Assembly (NCBI GenBank): GCA_964439015.1 | Contig: CAYTMV010000031.1 | Location: 1 to 25,922 of the forward strand | Source of the DNA: Gemmobacter sp964439015 | GTDB lineage: Bacteria > Pseudomonadota > Alphaproteobacteria > Rhodobacterales > Rhodobacteraceae | DNA: 25,922 bases | Direction: 5' to 3' | In this document: in pieces, positions 16,592 to 24,537 of the stretch | Numbering within the stretch: the first letter of the stretch is position 1 | Layout: each line of letters opens with the position of its first letter | The notes under the pieces: model-generated | Told to the model about the DNA's origin: nothing | Databases searched by the model: none | What the model saw: only the letters and a program-made list of their open reading frames with translations | Translations under genes and position numbers: made by a program

Positions 16592-16764
16592 ACCCCAACT
16601 GGTTGCTGCGGATGGCAAAATGGGCGCGACATCCGCCCTCCCCCGGACGGGTCAAGCTGGTGCTGGCCGTAATTGCCGCCTGTCTGGTTCTGGCCGGGAT
16701 AGAGTGGCTTTGGGGCTGGCCTGAGGCCTTGACCCCGAACCGCATCCCCAGGCGCCTGCCTTAG
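16588..16764 (+). CDS. Small single-pass membrane protein, 58 residues
   Basis: The ATG overlaps the glycosylase stop (16588-16591). The protein has a basic N-terminus (WLLRMAKWARHPPSPGRVK), one hydrophobic helix at about 23-44 (LVLAVIAACLVLAGIEWLWGW) and a short basic tail. The positive-inside rule places the N-terminus in the cytosol. The ATGA overlap and the sensible membrane design support a real gene. No function can be assigned. Its TAG (16762-16764) overlaps the TAA of the convergent flavoprotein gene by 3 bases. Confidence 0.7.
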   Translation: MNPNWLLRMAKWARHPPSPGRVKLVLAVIAACLVLAGIEWLWGWPEALTPNRIPRRLP

Positions 16765-17933
16765 ACCGCCTGCCCGGCCGCCCAGCCCGAACTCCATGCC
16801 CATTGGAAGTTATAGCCGCCCAGCCAGCCGGTGATATCGACCACCTCGCCCACGAAATGGAGGCCCGGCACCGCCTTGGCCTCCATCGTGCGGGCGTCCA
16901 GCGCCTCGGTATCCACGCCGCCCAGCGTGACCTCGGCGGTGCGATAGCCCTCTGATCCGACCGGTGTGATCCGCCAATCGTGCAGCCGTGTCGCCAACTG
17001 GTCCAGACGCGTGCCAGCAGCCTCGGCCAAGGGGCCGGTCAGCCCCCATTCGCACGCCAGATGCCGCGCCAGCCGCTCAGGCATCAGGCTCGCCAAGGCG
17101 GCGGCAAACCCTTGCCGACCCGAGCGCGCCTTGAAGGCCCGCAGCTCGGCCCCCAGATCGCGGCCGTGCCCAAGATCAAGGCTGACCGCCTGCCCCTCGC
17201 GCCAATAGCTGGACACCTGCAAAATCGCCGGGCCGGACAGGCCGCGATGGGTGAACAGCGCCGCCTCCGCAAATGCCGGACCCGCGGCCGCCCGAGCCGC
17301 CACCGGCAAGGCAACGCCGGCCAGCGGCTTGGTGCGCGCAAGCTCTTGCTCGGCCAGCGTCAGCGGCACCAGCGCGGGACGGGTTTCGGTCACCGGCAGG
17401 CCAAATTGCTGGGCCAGATGATAGCCGAAAGGGCTGGCTCCCATCTTTGGGATGGATTTACCGCCGGTGGCCACCACCAGCTTCGGCGCCGAGGCTACGC
17501 CGCGCGAGGTCTCGACCCGAAAGCCAGCCTCGACCCGCTGCACCGCCGTATCCAGCCACAGAACCCCGCCGGCGTCGCTGAGATCTGCCAGCAGCATCGC
17601 CACGACCTGCGTGGCAGACCCGTCGCAGAACAACTGGCCGAGTGTCTTTTCGTGCCAGGCGATCCCCGCCCCATCCAGCCGGGCGATGAAATCCCACTGC
17701 GTGTAGCGTTTCAGGGCCGATAGCGCGAAACGCGGATTGCGCCCCAGAAACCGGTCAGCCGCAATGCCGAGATTGGTGAAGTTGCAGCGCCCGCCGCCCG
17801 AGATGCGAATCTTCTCTCCGGCCGCGCGCGCATGATCGATCACCAGCACGCGGCGGCCCCGCCGCCCTGCCTCGATCGCGGCAAACAAACCGGCCGCGCC
17901 GGCCCCAAGGATGATGACGTCAAAATTGTGCAT
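16761..17933 (-). CDS. BaiN/HI0933-type FAD-dependent flavoprotein
   Basis: A 390-residue flavoprotein of the HI0933 family, whose named relatives include BaiN. FAD binding is shown by ILGAGAAGLFAAIEAGRRG (GxGxxG, residues 10-15), and the family hallmark GEKIRISGGGRCNFTN follows near 39-54. KLVVATGGKSIPKMGASPFG, THRGLSGPAILQ and the C-terminal FVGEVVDITGWLGGYNFQWA are also typical. The physiological reaction of most members is unknown. The gene stands alone, with convergent overlap at its 3' end and the tRNA-Gln gene beyond its 5' end on the other strand. Confidence 0.93.
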   Translation of the reverse strand: MHNFDVIILGAGAAGLFAAIEAGRRGRRVLVIDHARAAGEKIRISGGGRCNFTNLGIAADRFLGRNPRFALSALKRYTQWDFIARLDGAGIAWHEKTLGQLFCDGSATQVVAMLLADLSDAGGVLWLDTAVQRVEAGFRVETSRGVASAPKLVVATGGKSIPKMGASPFGYHLAQQFGLPVTETRPALVPLTLAEQELARTKPLAGVALPVAARAAAGPAFAEAALFTHRGLSGPAILQVSSYWREGQAVSLDLGHGRDLGAELRAFKARSGRQGFAAALASLMPERLARHLACEWGLTGPLAEAAGTRLDQLATRLHDWRITPVGSEGYRTAEVTLGGVDTEALDARTMEAKAVPGLHFVGEVVDITGWLGGYNFQWAWSSGWAAGQAV

Positions 17934-18004
17934 GGCCCTGCCTAGCGCGTTGACCGGCCGCGCGCGACGAGAAAATTTTTTGCATCATTTCCACGATATG
18001 CCCC

Positions 18005-18033
18005 TTGCACCCCGCGAACCGCTTGGCTAAACA
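18005..18033 (+). promoter_or_regulatory. Possible sigma70 promoter of tRNA-Gln
   Basis: TTGCAC (18005-18010) and TAAACA (18028-18033) are separated by 17 bases, with the tRNA starting 12 bases after the -10 box. Each hexamer matches only 3 of 6 consensus bases, so support comes mainly from spacing and position. Confidence 0.35.
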
Positions 18034-18045
18034 CCGCGGCACGGT

Positions 18046-18120
<75 letters not shown>

Positions 18121-18188
18121 AGAAATCCTTCCAGAAAAATCAGACACCTGCAGGACGATTTGATGCGTCGTGCGTTACAGGTGGGCGA

Positions 18189-18608
18189 GGCTTTGCTGCA
18201 TCATCCTGCGAGGGATTCATCGCGTGCATTCAACGTGGTAGCCGGTTTGGATGCGCAGCCCCAATACCCGACACACAAGCCAAGGTCCCGACCGGCCTGT
18301 AAACGACCGGCCTGTAAACATGGCTTGATGCGCCGGTTCGTGGGCAATCCGGTTCGACCCCGAGACGAGCCGGGATGTCCTGCCGACAGGCGGGGGGGGC
18401 GGCAAGCAAGCGGGCAACGGTTACGCTATCAAGACGTGGCTTTTGTGGAAGGCGCTGTTTGGCGTGGCCTTGCGGCAGACGACAGGCCGCGTCGACGGCC
18501 TGCTGCGGCAGGTCAGCCGCGCCCGGGCCGGACCTGACCTCGACGCCCTTCCGCGGCGCCAGAGGACCCTCAAGCACAACATGCCCTGCCTTGGATCGAA
18601 AGGCAGCT
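18189..18608 (+). mobile_element. Decayed, truncated IS5-family insertion sequence (transposase pseudogene)
   Basis: Translating 18340-18605 gives AIRFDPETSRDVLPTG, YAIKTWLLWKALFGVALRQT (with TGRVDGLLRQ after it), then LPRRQRTLKHNMPCLGSKG. This tracks the IS5-subgroup transposase N-terminal pattern (WFDPEM..PTGKRGRQ..AIQTCLTMK.LFGMALRQTTGFVESLLR..LSRRQKTL.VNI..GSKG). The upstream LMRRG is one frame away and the possible start region carries a stop, so the gene is broken. Homology stops after GSKG and the DDE catalytic part is gone. GGCTTTGCTGCATCATCCTG at 18189-18208 looks like the left terminal repeat; I find no right end. It is non-functional and lies 70 bases downstream of tRNA-Gln. Confidence 0.75.
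18289..18318 (+). repeat. 15-base perfect tandem duplication
   Basis: CGACCGGCCTGTAAA occurs twice without a gap (18289-18303, 18304-18318) inside the IS remnant, just upstream of the transposase-like text. It is probably a slippage product in decaying sequence. Confidence 0.8.
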
Positions 18609-18612
18609 GCCC

Positions 18613-18861
18613 TCAGATATCCCGCTGCCCGCGATGTGTCTCACTGCCCGCCAACACACTCGCGGATGGGTCAACGGGGATCTCGGCCCCATTCGCCGGG
18701 GCCGCCAGCAGCGCCAGCGCGGCCAGTGCCGCCACTCCCAGGGCCACGATCGCCCACAGGATCAAGACCCAACGCAAGGGCAGCCTTGGCTTGTCGTCAA
18801 TATCCTGCGGGCCGTCGAGCGCGTCGATCAGCCGGTTCAGGATCGAGCGGCGGCGTGTCAT
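18613..18861 (-). CDS. Small single-pass membrane protein, 82 residues
   Basis: The N-terminal cytosolic part (MTRRRSILNRLIDALDG, then a polar linker) leads to one hydrophobic segment at about 29-53 (WVLILWAIVALGVAALAALA) and a polar C-terminal tail. The arrangement is reasonable for a small inner-membrane protein, but the ribosome site is weak (AAGG about 10 bases before ATG). Its stop codon lies against the broken end of the IS5 remnant, so the tail could have been altered by the insertion. No family recognised. The 255 bases between this gene and the next (18862-19116) hold no gene that I can support. Confidence 0.5.
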   Translation of the reverse strand: MTRRRSILNRLIDALDGPQDIDDKPRLPLRWVLILWAIVALGVAALAALALLAAPANGAEIPVDPSASVLAGSETHRGQRDI

Positions 18862-19116
18862 GCGAGACAGTCCTTGCAGGAACGGCGGGTGCGCATTGGT
18901 GGCGTGTCACAATCGGCGAAGCCGAGGCCCCGCGTCTGTGCCGCATCAGTATGACGTCAAACGCGGGTTTCGGGCAACATCCGTTTCGGCCGGATCGTCG
19001 GGCGTGGCGGCAGCCTCAACCGGGATGGGCCATTGTCGGCATGGCGTTGGTGACAAATATGTTGCCACGCTTCATGGCCGGCCGATGCGGGATGCGGGAT
19101 GCAGGGCATGGCGCCC

Positions 19117-21936
19117 TCAGCCTTGCCCGGCCAGCAAGCGCATCGGATGCGGGACGGTGCGCCCGGAGATCCTTTCCGTCTGGCACCGGCAGGAAAATCC
19201 GCTGGCGGCGACGGGCATTTGCGTCTCAGTCAGGCTCTGCCACGACATGTCGAACAGCTTGGCGGACACGGGCTGATGGCGCTGCTGGTGGCCGAAAAGA
19301 CCGGCCATGCCGCAACAGCCGATCTCCGGCACCTCGGCGGCGATACCCACGGCGGCGAAAATCTGCTGCCACAGCTTGCCTGACGCCGGCAAACCGGTGC
19401 TTTCGGTGCAATGCAGCATCAGCCGGACCGGGGCGCCCGTGTGCCGCTTGGGGAAGGCCCGGCCCGCCGACAGCTCGGCCGACAGAAACTCCTGCGCCAG
19501 CAGCACCGGCGGCGGATGGAAACCCGCCTTCGGATAATCCTGCCGGAGCATCATCACGAAAGCCGGGTCCAGCCCGATGATCGGCGCACCACTCTTGGCG
19601 GCCCGTTGCAATGTTTCGGTCAACCGCGCGGCCATGGCGCGAAAGCCTGCCGCATCGCCCAGCGATTGCGCGGCCTTGCCCGCAGGCAGCATGGGCAAGA
19701 CGCGAGGGCGATAGCCCAGCGCGATCAGCCCATCGAGATGATCGTGCAACACCGCGTCGTCGAACAGCGCGGTAAACCAGTCCTGCACCAGAAACACCGT
19801 GCCGGCGGGCTGCCTCTGTCCCAGATCCCGCCGGGGTATGCGCACATGCTGCGGCAACCGATGGCGGGACAATGCCCGCGGCAGATCCTGCGTCCCGGTC
19901 AGCCATTCGCCGATCCGGGCCAAAGCCGGCCAGAACGGCGCCGCCACCCCGGACATCTGTTGTGCATATGGGCTGAGGCGTTCGGCCAGCAAGGTCAGGC
20001 GGTCGGCCAAGGGCCGGCGATTGCGGCTGAAGTAATCCGCCAGAAACACCGACCGCATCGTCGGAATATCCACCTGCACCGGGCAAGCGGTTGCACAAGC
20101 CTTGCATCCCAGACACCCGTCCAGCGCCGCCAGAAGCGCCTTTTCGCCCTCCTCGGTCACGGTGCCACGCTGTCGGCCCAGATGCCAGTCGCGCAGCGCA
20201 TCGGCCCGCCCCTTGGGGCTGTGGCGCAGATCGCCGGTGGCCTTGAACGAGGGGCACATCGGCGCAGTTGCCGCATAGCTGAGGCATTGGGCATTGCCAT
20301 TACAGCGAAAAGCCTTGGTCAGCGGATCGCCATCAGGTGCGTTGAAGGCGCGGAATGGGGTGGTGGCGATGCCCATCACCCCCTGCCCGGCATCGACCAG
20401 CTTGCCGGGGTTGAAGCGCCCACCGGGATCAAAGGCAGCCTTGACTCCTTGCAGCGCCCGGTAGGCCTCCGGGCCGATCCAGTCGCGCAAGTAAGCGCCA
20501 CGCACCCCCTTGCCATGTTCGCCCCAAAAGATGCCGCCATGCTTGCGGGTGAGATCAAACACACCGTCCGACACAGCGACCAGTTTCTCGCGGTCGGCGG
20601 GACTGTCGATATTCAGCGCCGGGCGGATATGCAGGCAACCGACATCGACATGGCCATAGATGCCAAAGCCCAGATCATGCTGGCGCAGCAGCGCCAGAAA
20701 CCCGTCGATGAAGGCCGGCAGGTTTTCGGGCGGGACGACGCAATCCTCGACAAAGGCCACCGGGCGCGCCGCCCCGTCCACCTTGCCCAGAAGCCCGACC
20801 CCGGCCGAGCGGATCGCCCAGAGGCTGCGGATCTCGGCCAGATCGCTGGCCTCATGCACGGCCTGCACGCCCGGCAGATCGGTCAACAGGGCGCGACAGG
20901 AGGCCACCCGCGCCGCCAGCAGGCCAGCATCGTCGCCATTGAACTCGATGAAGGTATAGGCCAAGGCCCGGCCTTCCGGGGCTTGCAAGGCGTGGGGCAG
21001 CCCGTCCAGCACGCCTGCCCTGGCGGCGATGGCCTGCACGGTCTCATCCATCACCTCGACGGCGGTGGGGTCGGCCTGCAACAAGGGCGTGGCTGCGGCC
21101 AAGGCATTGCGAAAACTGTCGAACCCCACCACCAGCAACCGCTTTTCCGCCTGGGTCCGCCGCAGGCTGACACGGATCCGGGTGACCAGACCCAGCGTGC
21201 CCTCGGCCCCCAGAAACAGCCGCCCCCACTCAAACCCGCCCGCGGCCGGGCAAGCGCGCTCAAGATCATAACCGGTAAAGCGGCGGTTCAACCGCGGGGT
21301 CGCGGCGATGAAGGCATCGCGACCGGCCCGCGCGGCGGCCTCGGCCTGCGCCAGCATCGGCCGCGCCCAATCCGGCACGGGATCGACACTGGACAACAGG
21401 CCCTCCGGCTGCGCGATCTCGAGCGCCAGAACGTTGTCGCTGGTCTTGCCATAAACGCGAGAGCCCTTGCCCGAGGCATCGGTGCTGACCATTCCCCCGA
21501 TCGTGCAGCGGCTGGAGGTCGAGGTCTCGGGCGCGAAAAACAGGCCATGCGGGCGCAACTGACGGTTCAGATCGTCCAGCACCATGCCCGGCTCGACCTC
21601 GGCCCAGGCCTCGGACGGATTGACCGCCAGCAGGCGCGTCATGTGGCGGCGCATATCGACGATGACGCCACGGTTCAGGCTTTGGCCATTGGTGCCCGTG
21701 CCCCCGCCCCGCGCCGTGATCGGCAGGTCGGACCAGCGCGGCAGCGACAGGCCGCGCATCAGCGCCACCACATCCGCCGCATCAACCGGTGCCACGATCA
21801 CATCCGGGGTGATGCTGTAGACCGAATTGTCGGTGGACATCGCCGCACGCAAGGCGGGATCGGCCTCGACCTCGCCGCGAAATCCGTGCGCGCGCAGGTC
21901 AACTGTCAGGGCGGTCAGGTCAATCTTCGGCTGCAT
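19117..21936 (-). CDS. YdiJ-type FAD/4Fe-4S dehydrogenase (D-2-hydroxyacid dehydrogenase family)
   Basis: A 939-residue fusion of an FAD-binding type 4 oxidase domain (FAD loop ARGGGTGTNGQS at 75-86), its C-terminal oxidase domain, a ferredoxin-like domain and a CCG Cys-rich domain. Visible are Cys545, Cys551 and Cys561 (CNGNAQC..MCPSF), the 4Fe-4S motif CLGCKACATACP (Cys608, 611, 614, 618) and IGCCGMAG with Cys874/875. E. coli YdiJ has the same order at about 1018 residues; that family oxidises D-2-hydroxyglutarate, and relatives act on lactate or glycolate. I chose the ATG at 21936 because AAGGAAG precedes it by 5 bases; the frame is open to 21978. A divergent LysR gene suggests substrate-induced control. 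The substrate is undecided. Confidence 0.9.
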   Translation of the reverse strand: MQPKIDLTALTVDLRAHGFRGEVEADPALRAAMSTDNSVYSITPDVIVAPVDAADVVALMRGLSLPRWSDLPITARGGGTGTNGQSLNRGVIVDMRRHMTRLLAVNPSEAWAEVEPGMVLDDLNRQLRPHGLFFAPETSTSSRCTIGGMVSTDASGKGSRVYGKTSDNVLALEIAQPEGLLSSVDPVPDWARPMLAQAEAAARAGRDAFIAATPRLNRRFTGYDLERACPAAGGFEWGRLFLGAEGTLGLVTRIRVSLRRTQAEKRLLVVGFDSFRNALAAATPLLQADPTAVEVMDETVQAIAARAGVLDGLPHALQAPEGRALAYTFIEFNGDDAGLLAARVASCRALLTDLPGVQAVHEASDLAEIRSLWAIRSAGVGLLGKVDGAARPVAFVEDCVVPPENLPAFIDGFLALLRQHDLGFGIYGHVDVGCLHIRPALNIDSPADREKLVAVSDGVFDLTRKHGGIFWGEHGKGVRGAYLRDWIGPEAYRALQGVKAAFDPGGRFNPGKLVDAGQGVMGIATTPFRAFNAPDGDPLTKAFRCNGNAQCLSYAATAPMCPSFKATGDLRHSPKGRADALRDWHLGRQRGTVTEEGEKALLAALDGCLGCKACATACPVQVDIPTMRSVFLADYFSRNRRPLADRLTLLAERLSPYAQQMSGVAAPFWPALARIGEWLTGTQDLPRALSRHRLPQHVRIPRRDLGQRQPAGTVFLVQDWFTALFDDAVLHDHLDGLIALGYRPRVLPMLPAGKAAQSLGDAAGFRAMAARLTETLQRAAKSGAPIIGLDPAFVMMLRQDYPKAGFHPPPVLLAQEFLSAELSAGRAFPKRHTGAPVRLMLHCTESTGLPASGKLWQQIFAAVGIAAEVPEIGCCGMAGLFGHQQRHQPVSAKLFDMSWQSLTETQMPVAASGFSCRCQTERISGRTVPHPMRLLAGQG

Positions 21937-21961
21937 GGGACTTCCTTGCATCTCTGTCGCC

Positions 21962-21990
21962 TTGAAACACAAAGTCATTATTCGTAAAAT
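21962..21990 (+). promoter_or_regulatory. Near-consensus sigma70 promoter for the LysR gene, leaderless geometry
   Basis: TTGAAA (21962-21967), a 17-base spacer and TAAAAT (21985-21990) each match 5 of 6 consensus bases in an AT-rich island. The predicted start site, about 7 bases beyond the -10 box, is at 21996-21998, 2-4 bases before the ATG at 22000. The dyad GATAA-N5-TTATC (21996-22010) covers the start codon and CATTAT/ATAATG (21976-21981, 21997-22002) flanks the -10, both possible operators. Confidence 0.6.
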
Positions 21991-21999
21991 AAAAAGATA

Positions 22000-22908
22000 A
22001 TGAACTTATCTTCAAAATACCCGAACCTGAATCTGCGCCACCTGCGCGCCCTGCATGCCATCCGGGCGCATGGAACCTTTGCCCGCGCGGCCAGCGCGCT
22101 GGGCGTAGTGCCATCCGCCCTGACCGAGACGATCCGCCAGCTGGAAACCGAGGTCGACGCTCGGCTGTTCGACCGCAGCCAACGCCCCCCGGCGCCCACG
22201 CCGCTGGCCCTCGATTTTCTGGCCGAAACCGCCCCGCTGCTGGCGGGGCTTGACCGCGCCTTGCTGCGGCTGCAGGCAGGCGGCGGTCCGGCGGGCGAAT
22301 TGACGGTGGGCTGCACGCCCTCGGCCGTGTCGGGGTTGCTGGCCCCGGCCTTGCTGCGCTTTCGGCACAGTCATCCCGCCATCCGACTGCGGGTCCATGA
22401 CGACATTGCCGAACATCTGGCGCGCGGCGTCATTGATGGTGATCTGGATCTTGCCGTGGCCGGGCGGGCGCTGCACTCGCCCGACCTGCGCCAGACCGAG
22501 ATCCAGCGCGACCCGTTCGGCCTTGCCTGCGCATCCTCGCATCCCTTTGCGGAGCGCCCCTTCATCACCCTGGACGAGATTGACGCAGGCGAAGTGATCG
22601 TCGTGGGGCCGGGCACCGGCACATGGCAGTTGCTGGCCGATGCGCCCGCCGTGCCGGCCGAACTGCGCCTGGGCACGATCGAGGCGCATTCGACCATTTC
22701 CCAGATCAGCATGATCCGGGCCGGGCTGGGCGTGGGCTTGATGCCGCGCAATGCCCTGCTCTTGTTCGGAGATCCCACGCTGCGCTTTGTCCCGGTCAAG
22801 GATCTTGACCTGTGGCGCAGCCTCTACCTGCTGCTGCCAACCCGCCGCCGCCTGGACGCCCCTGCCCAGGCGTTGGTCGATTACATCGCGGCACTGCCCA
22901 AAACCTGA
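22000..22908 (+). CDS. LysR family transcriptional regulator, divergent from the YdiJ-like gene
   Basis: A 302-residue LysR protein. The HTH (about 9-65) reads LRHLRALHAIRAHGTFARAA, then ALGVVPSALTETIRQLE and ARLFDR. The effector domain begins near 100 (GELTVGCTPSAVSGLL). There is no Shine-Dalgarno site before the ATG and no other ATG, GTG or TTG codon within the first 20 codons, which agrees with a leaderless or very short-leader transcript. It lies 63 bases from the YdiJ-like gene in divergent orientation, so it most likely controls that gene and itself. The ligand may be a 2-hydroxyacid, by inference. Confidence 0.92.
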   Translation: MNLSSKYPNLNLRHLRALHAIRAHGTFARAASALGVVPSALTETIRQLETEVDARLFDRSQRPPAPTPLALDFLAETAPLLAGLDRALLRLQAGGGPAGELTVGCTPSAVSGLLAPALLRFRHSHPAIRLRVHDDIAEHLARGVIDGDLDLAVAGRALHSPDLRQTEIQRDPFGLACASSHPFAERPFITLDEIDAGEVIVVGPGTGTWQLLADAPAVPAELRLGTIEAHSTISQISMIRAGLGVGLMPRNALLLFGDPTLRFVPVKDLDLWRSLYLLLPTRRRLDAPAQALVDYIAALPKT

Positions 22909-22975
22909 TCCAACCGGATGTGAAAGCCGGCCCGTCGCGATCCAGATCGGGCCTCAGGGCGCTCGGCCGCCAAGC

Positions 22976-24313
22976 CTAGCGCATCTGGAACAGTTCCTGA
23001 TGAAACCGCGCCGCGGGCCAACCCTGCGCCACCATATCCTGCCGGATCGCCTGCCCAAAGCCCTCGGGGCCGCAGAACCAGATGCTCGCCTTGCGCCAGT
23101 CCGGCACGGCGGTGCGGATCCGATCGCCGGTCAGCAGGCCGTCCCGCGGGCTGATCGCCAGATGCAGCGTGACACCCGCCTCTGCAGCGGCAGCACGGAT
23201 CTTGTCGAGGGCGATGTCGTCAATCTCGGCGGTGGCGTGAAAGAGGTGAACCTGCTTGTCCGCGCCCCACCCTTGCCGCGCCCGGGCCTCCATCGCGCCG
23301 ATGAAGGGCGTGATGCCGATGCCCCCACCGATCCAGATCTGCACCGGGCAGTCGTCCTTGAAGGTGAAACAGCCATAGGGCCCCTCGACCACCACCGACT
23401 GGCCGACCGCAAGCCGCTTGCCCAGCTCGGATGTATGATCGCCAAGCGCCTTGGCGACAAACTTGATGCGCCGGTTCTCGGGCTCCCAGGCCGAGGCGAT
23501 GGTATAGGGGTGCGGGCCCTCGCGGGGGTCCGAGGTCACGAAGGCAAATTGCCCCGGCTGATGGCCCGACCAGCCCGGCGCCAGCGTGATCAGCTTTTCA
23601 AGGGACCGAACGCCGGGATAGCCGATCAGTTCAGTGATTTGGCCAGGGATCCGCCGGGCTGCCCCAATTCGGCCAAGGATCGAGATGACGGCGGCAACGC
23701 TGCCGCCGACCAGCAAGACCGCCAAAACCACCCCCACCGGCTGGGACCAATAGCTGAAATCGGTCAGGATGACGGTGTGGAACGCCAGCGCGAGATAGAT
23801 CGGCGCCAGCAACCGGTGCAAGCGACGAAAGACGCCGTAGGGGATCATCCGCACCAGCGCCACGGCGATCAGGGCGACCGCAGCATAAAAGGCCCACTCT
23901 CCCACGCCCTCGGCCACCCCGCGATAGCTGGCAAGAAAGGCTGCGACCGGATCTTCGATCGGGGGGCGCTGACCGCGCTCGGGCCGCTCGACAAGACCCA
24001 TGCCGACCGCCCATTTCGGCCCCTCGACCCAAAGCCAATGCGTGATCGACAGCACCAGCCCGCCGATGCCCAGCCATTTATGCAGCCGATAGGCCTTGTC
24101 GAGACCATCGAGGTGTCGTTCAACCCAGCGCAATCGCAGGGACAGGATCATTGCGACACTCATCATCGCAAAGGCCAAAAGGCCGGTGTATTGCAGCATG
24201 AAGGCGCGCAAGGCAAAAACATGCGGCACGGCGAAAACGCCAGACGCGGCCAGAAGCCACAGGCCCGTCAGACCCACAAACCCCACCCAGAACACCAGCT
24301 TGATCCGCGACAT
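22976..24313 (-). CDS. Ferric reductase/NOX-like membrane flavocytochrome
   Basis: A 445-residue integral membrane electron-transfer protein. The N-terminal half has about six hydrophobic helices; His78 with His92 and His166 with His179 have the 13-14 residue spacing that ligates two hemes in ferric reductase and NADPH oxidase families. The C-terminal half is a ferredoxin-NADP reductase-like module: HPYTIAS (268-274) for FAD, GGGIGITPF (329-337) and WFCGPEGFG (412-420) for NAD(P)H. It should move electrons from cytosolic NAD(P)H across the membrane to an unknown acceptor (ferric iron, oxygen or other). The start at 24313 has GGAG eight bases upstream; the longer open frame overlaps the divergent gene. 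Divergent from the DGC-type gene. Confidence 0.9.
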   Translation of the reverse strand: MSRIKLVFWVGFVGLTGLWLLAASGVFAVPHVFALRAFMLQYTGLLAFAMMSVAMILSLRLRWVERHLDGLDKAYRLHKWLGIGGLVLSITHWLWVEGPKWAVGMGLVERPERGQRPPIEDPVAAFLASYRGVAEGVGEWAFYAAVALIAVALVRMIPYGVFRRLHRLLAPIYLALAFHTVILTDFSYWSQPVGVVLAVLLVGGSVAAVISILGRIGAARRIPGQITELIGYPGVRSLEKLITLAPGWSGHQPGQFAFVTSDPREGPHPYTIASAWEPENRRIKFVAKALGDHTSELGKRLAVGQSVVVEGPYGCFTFKDDCPVQIWIGGGIGITPFIGAMEARARQGWGADKQVHLFHATAEIDDIALDKIRAAAAEAGVTLHLAISPRDGLLTGDRIRTAVPDWRKASIWFCGPEGFGQAIRQDMVAQGWPAARFHQELFQMR

Positions 24314-24464
24314 CTTTTCTTCTCCAGAATGGCAAGGCCGGGTAAATCGTTCCCTTTTCAGCATGTTCCACGCAAGGCAGCCATGATTCCGTCGCGACGG
24401 GCCCGACGAAAAGGATGCAACGCAGGGGCAAACTGTGCTGGCGCGCGCCCCCGGACGCCCAGGT

Positions 24465-24480
24465 TGCGACAATTTGCGCA
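24465..24480. promoter_or_regulatory. Candidate operator, imperfect palindrome TGCG-N2-AATT-N2-CGCA
   Basis: The 16 bases are symmetric at 12 positions and lie in the 224-base gap between the divergent ferric-reductase and DGC-type genes. It does not match FNR (TTGAT-N4-ATCAA) or Irr/Fur boxes that I can recognise. A role for an unknown dimeric regulator is inference. Confidence 0.3.
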
Positions 24481-24507
24481 TCGACAAGCGAAGCCCAAGT
24501 TGATGGG

Positions 24508-24526
24508 CTGGTCGCATCTTGACCAG
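24508..24526. promoter_or_regulatory. Perfect inverted repeat in the leader of the DGC-type gene
   Basis: CTGGTC (24508-24513) and GACCAG (24521-24526) flank 7 bases and end 2 bases before the ribosome site GGAG (24529-24532). It could be an operator or an RNA hairpin that limits ribosome access. Confidence 0.4.
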
Positions 24527-24537
24527 ATGGAGCCGAG

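Noticed and set aside
21937..21953. A sigma54-like sequence TGGGACTTCCTTGCA upstream of the LysR gene.
   Set aside because: The GG and GC elements are 9 bases apart and not the required 10, and the sequence overlaps the ribosome site of the YdiJ-like gene.
19411..21987. A plus-strand open frame of 858 codons opposite the YdiJ-like gene.
   Set aside because: Same codon-mirror effect; composition is Arg/Gln/His-rich and no family is recognisable, whereas the minus-strand protein has clear domains.
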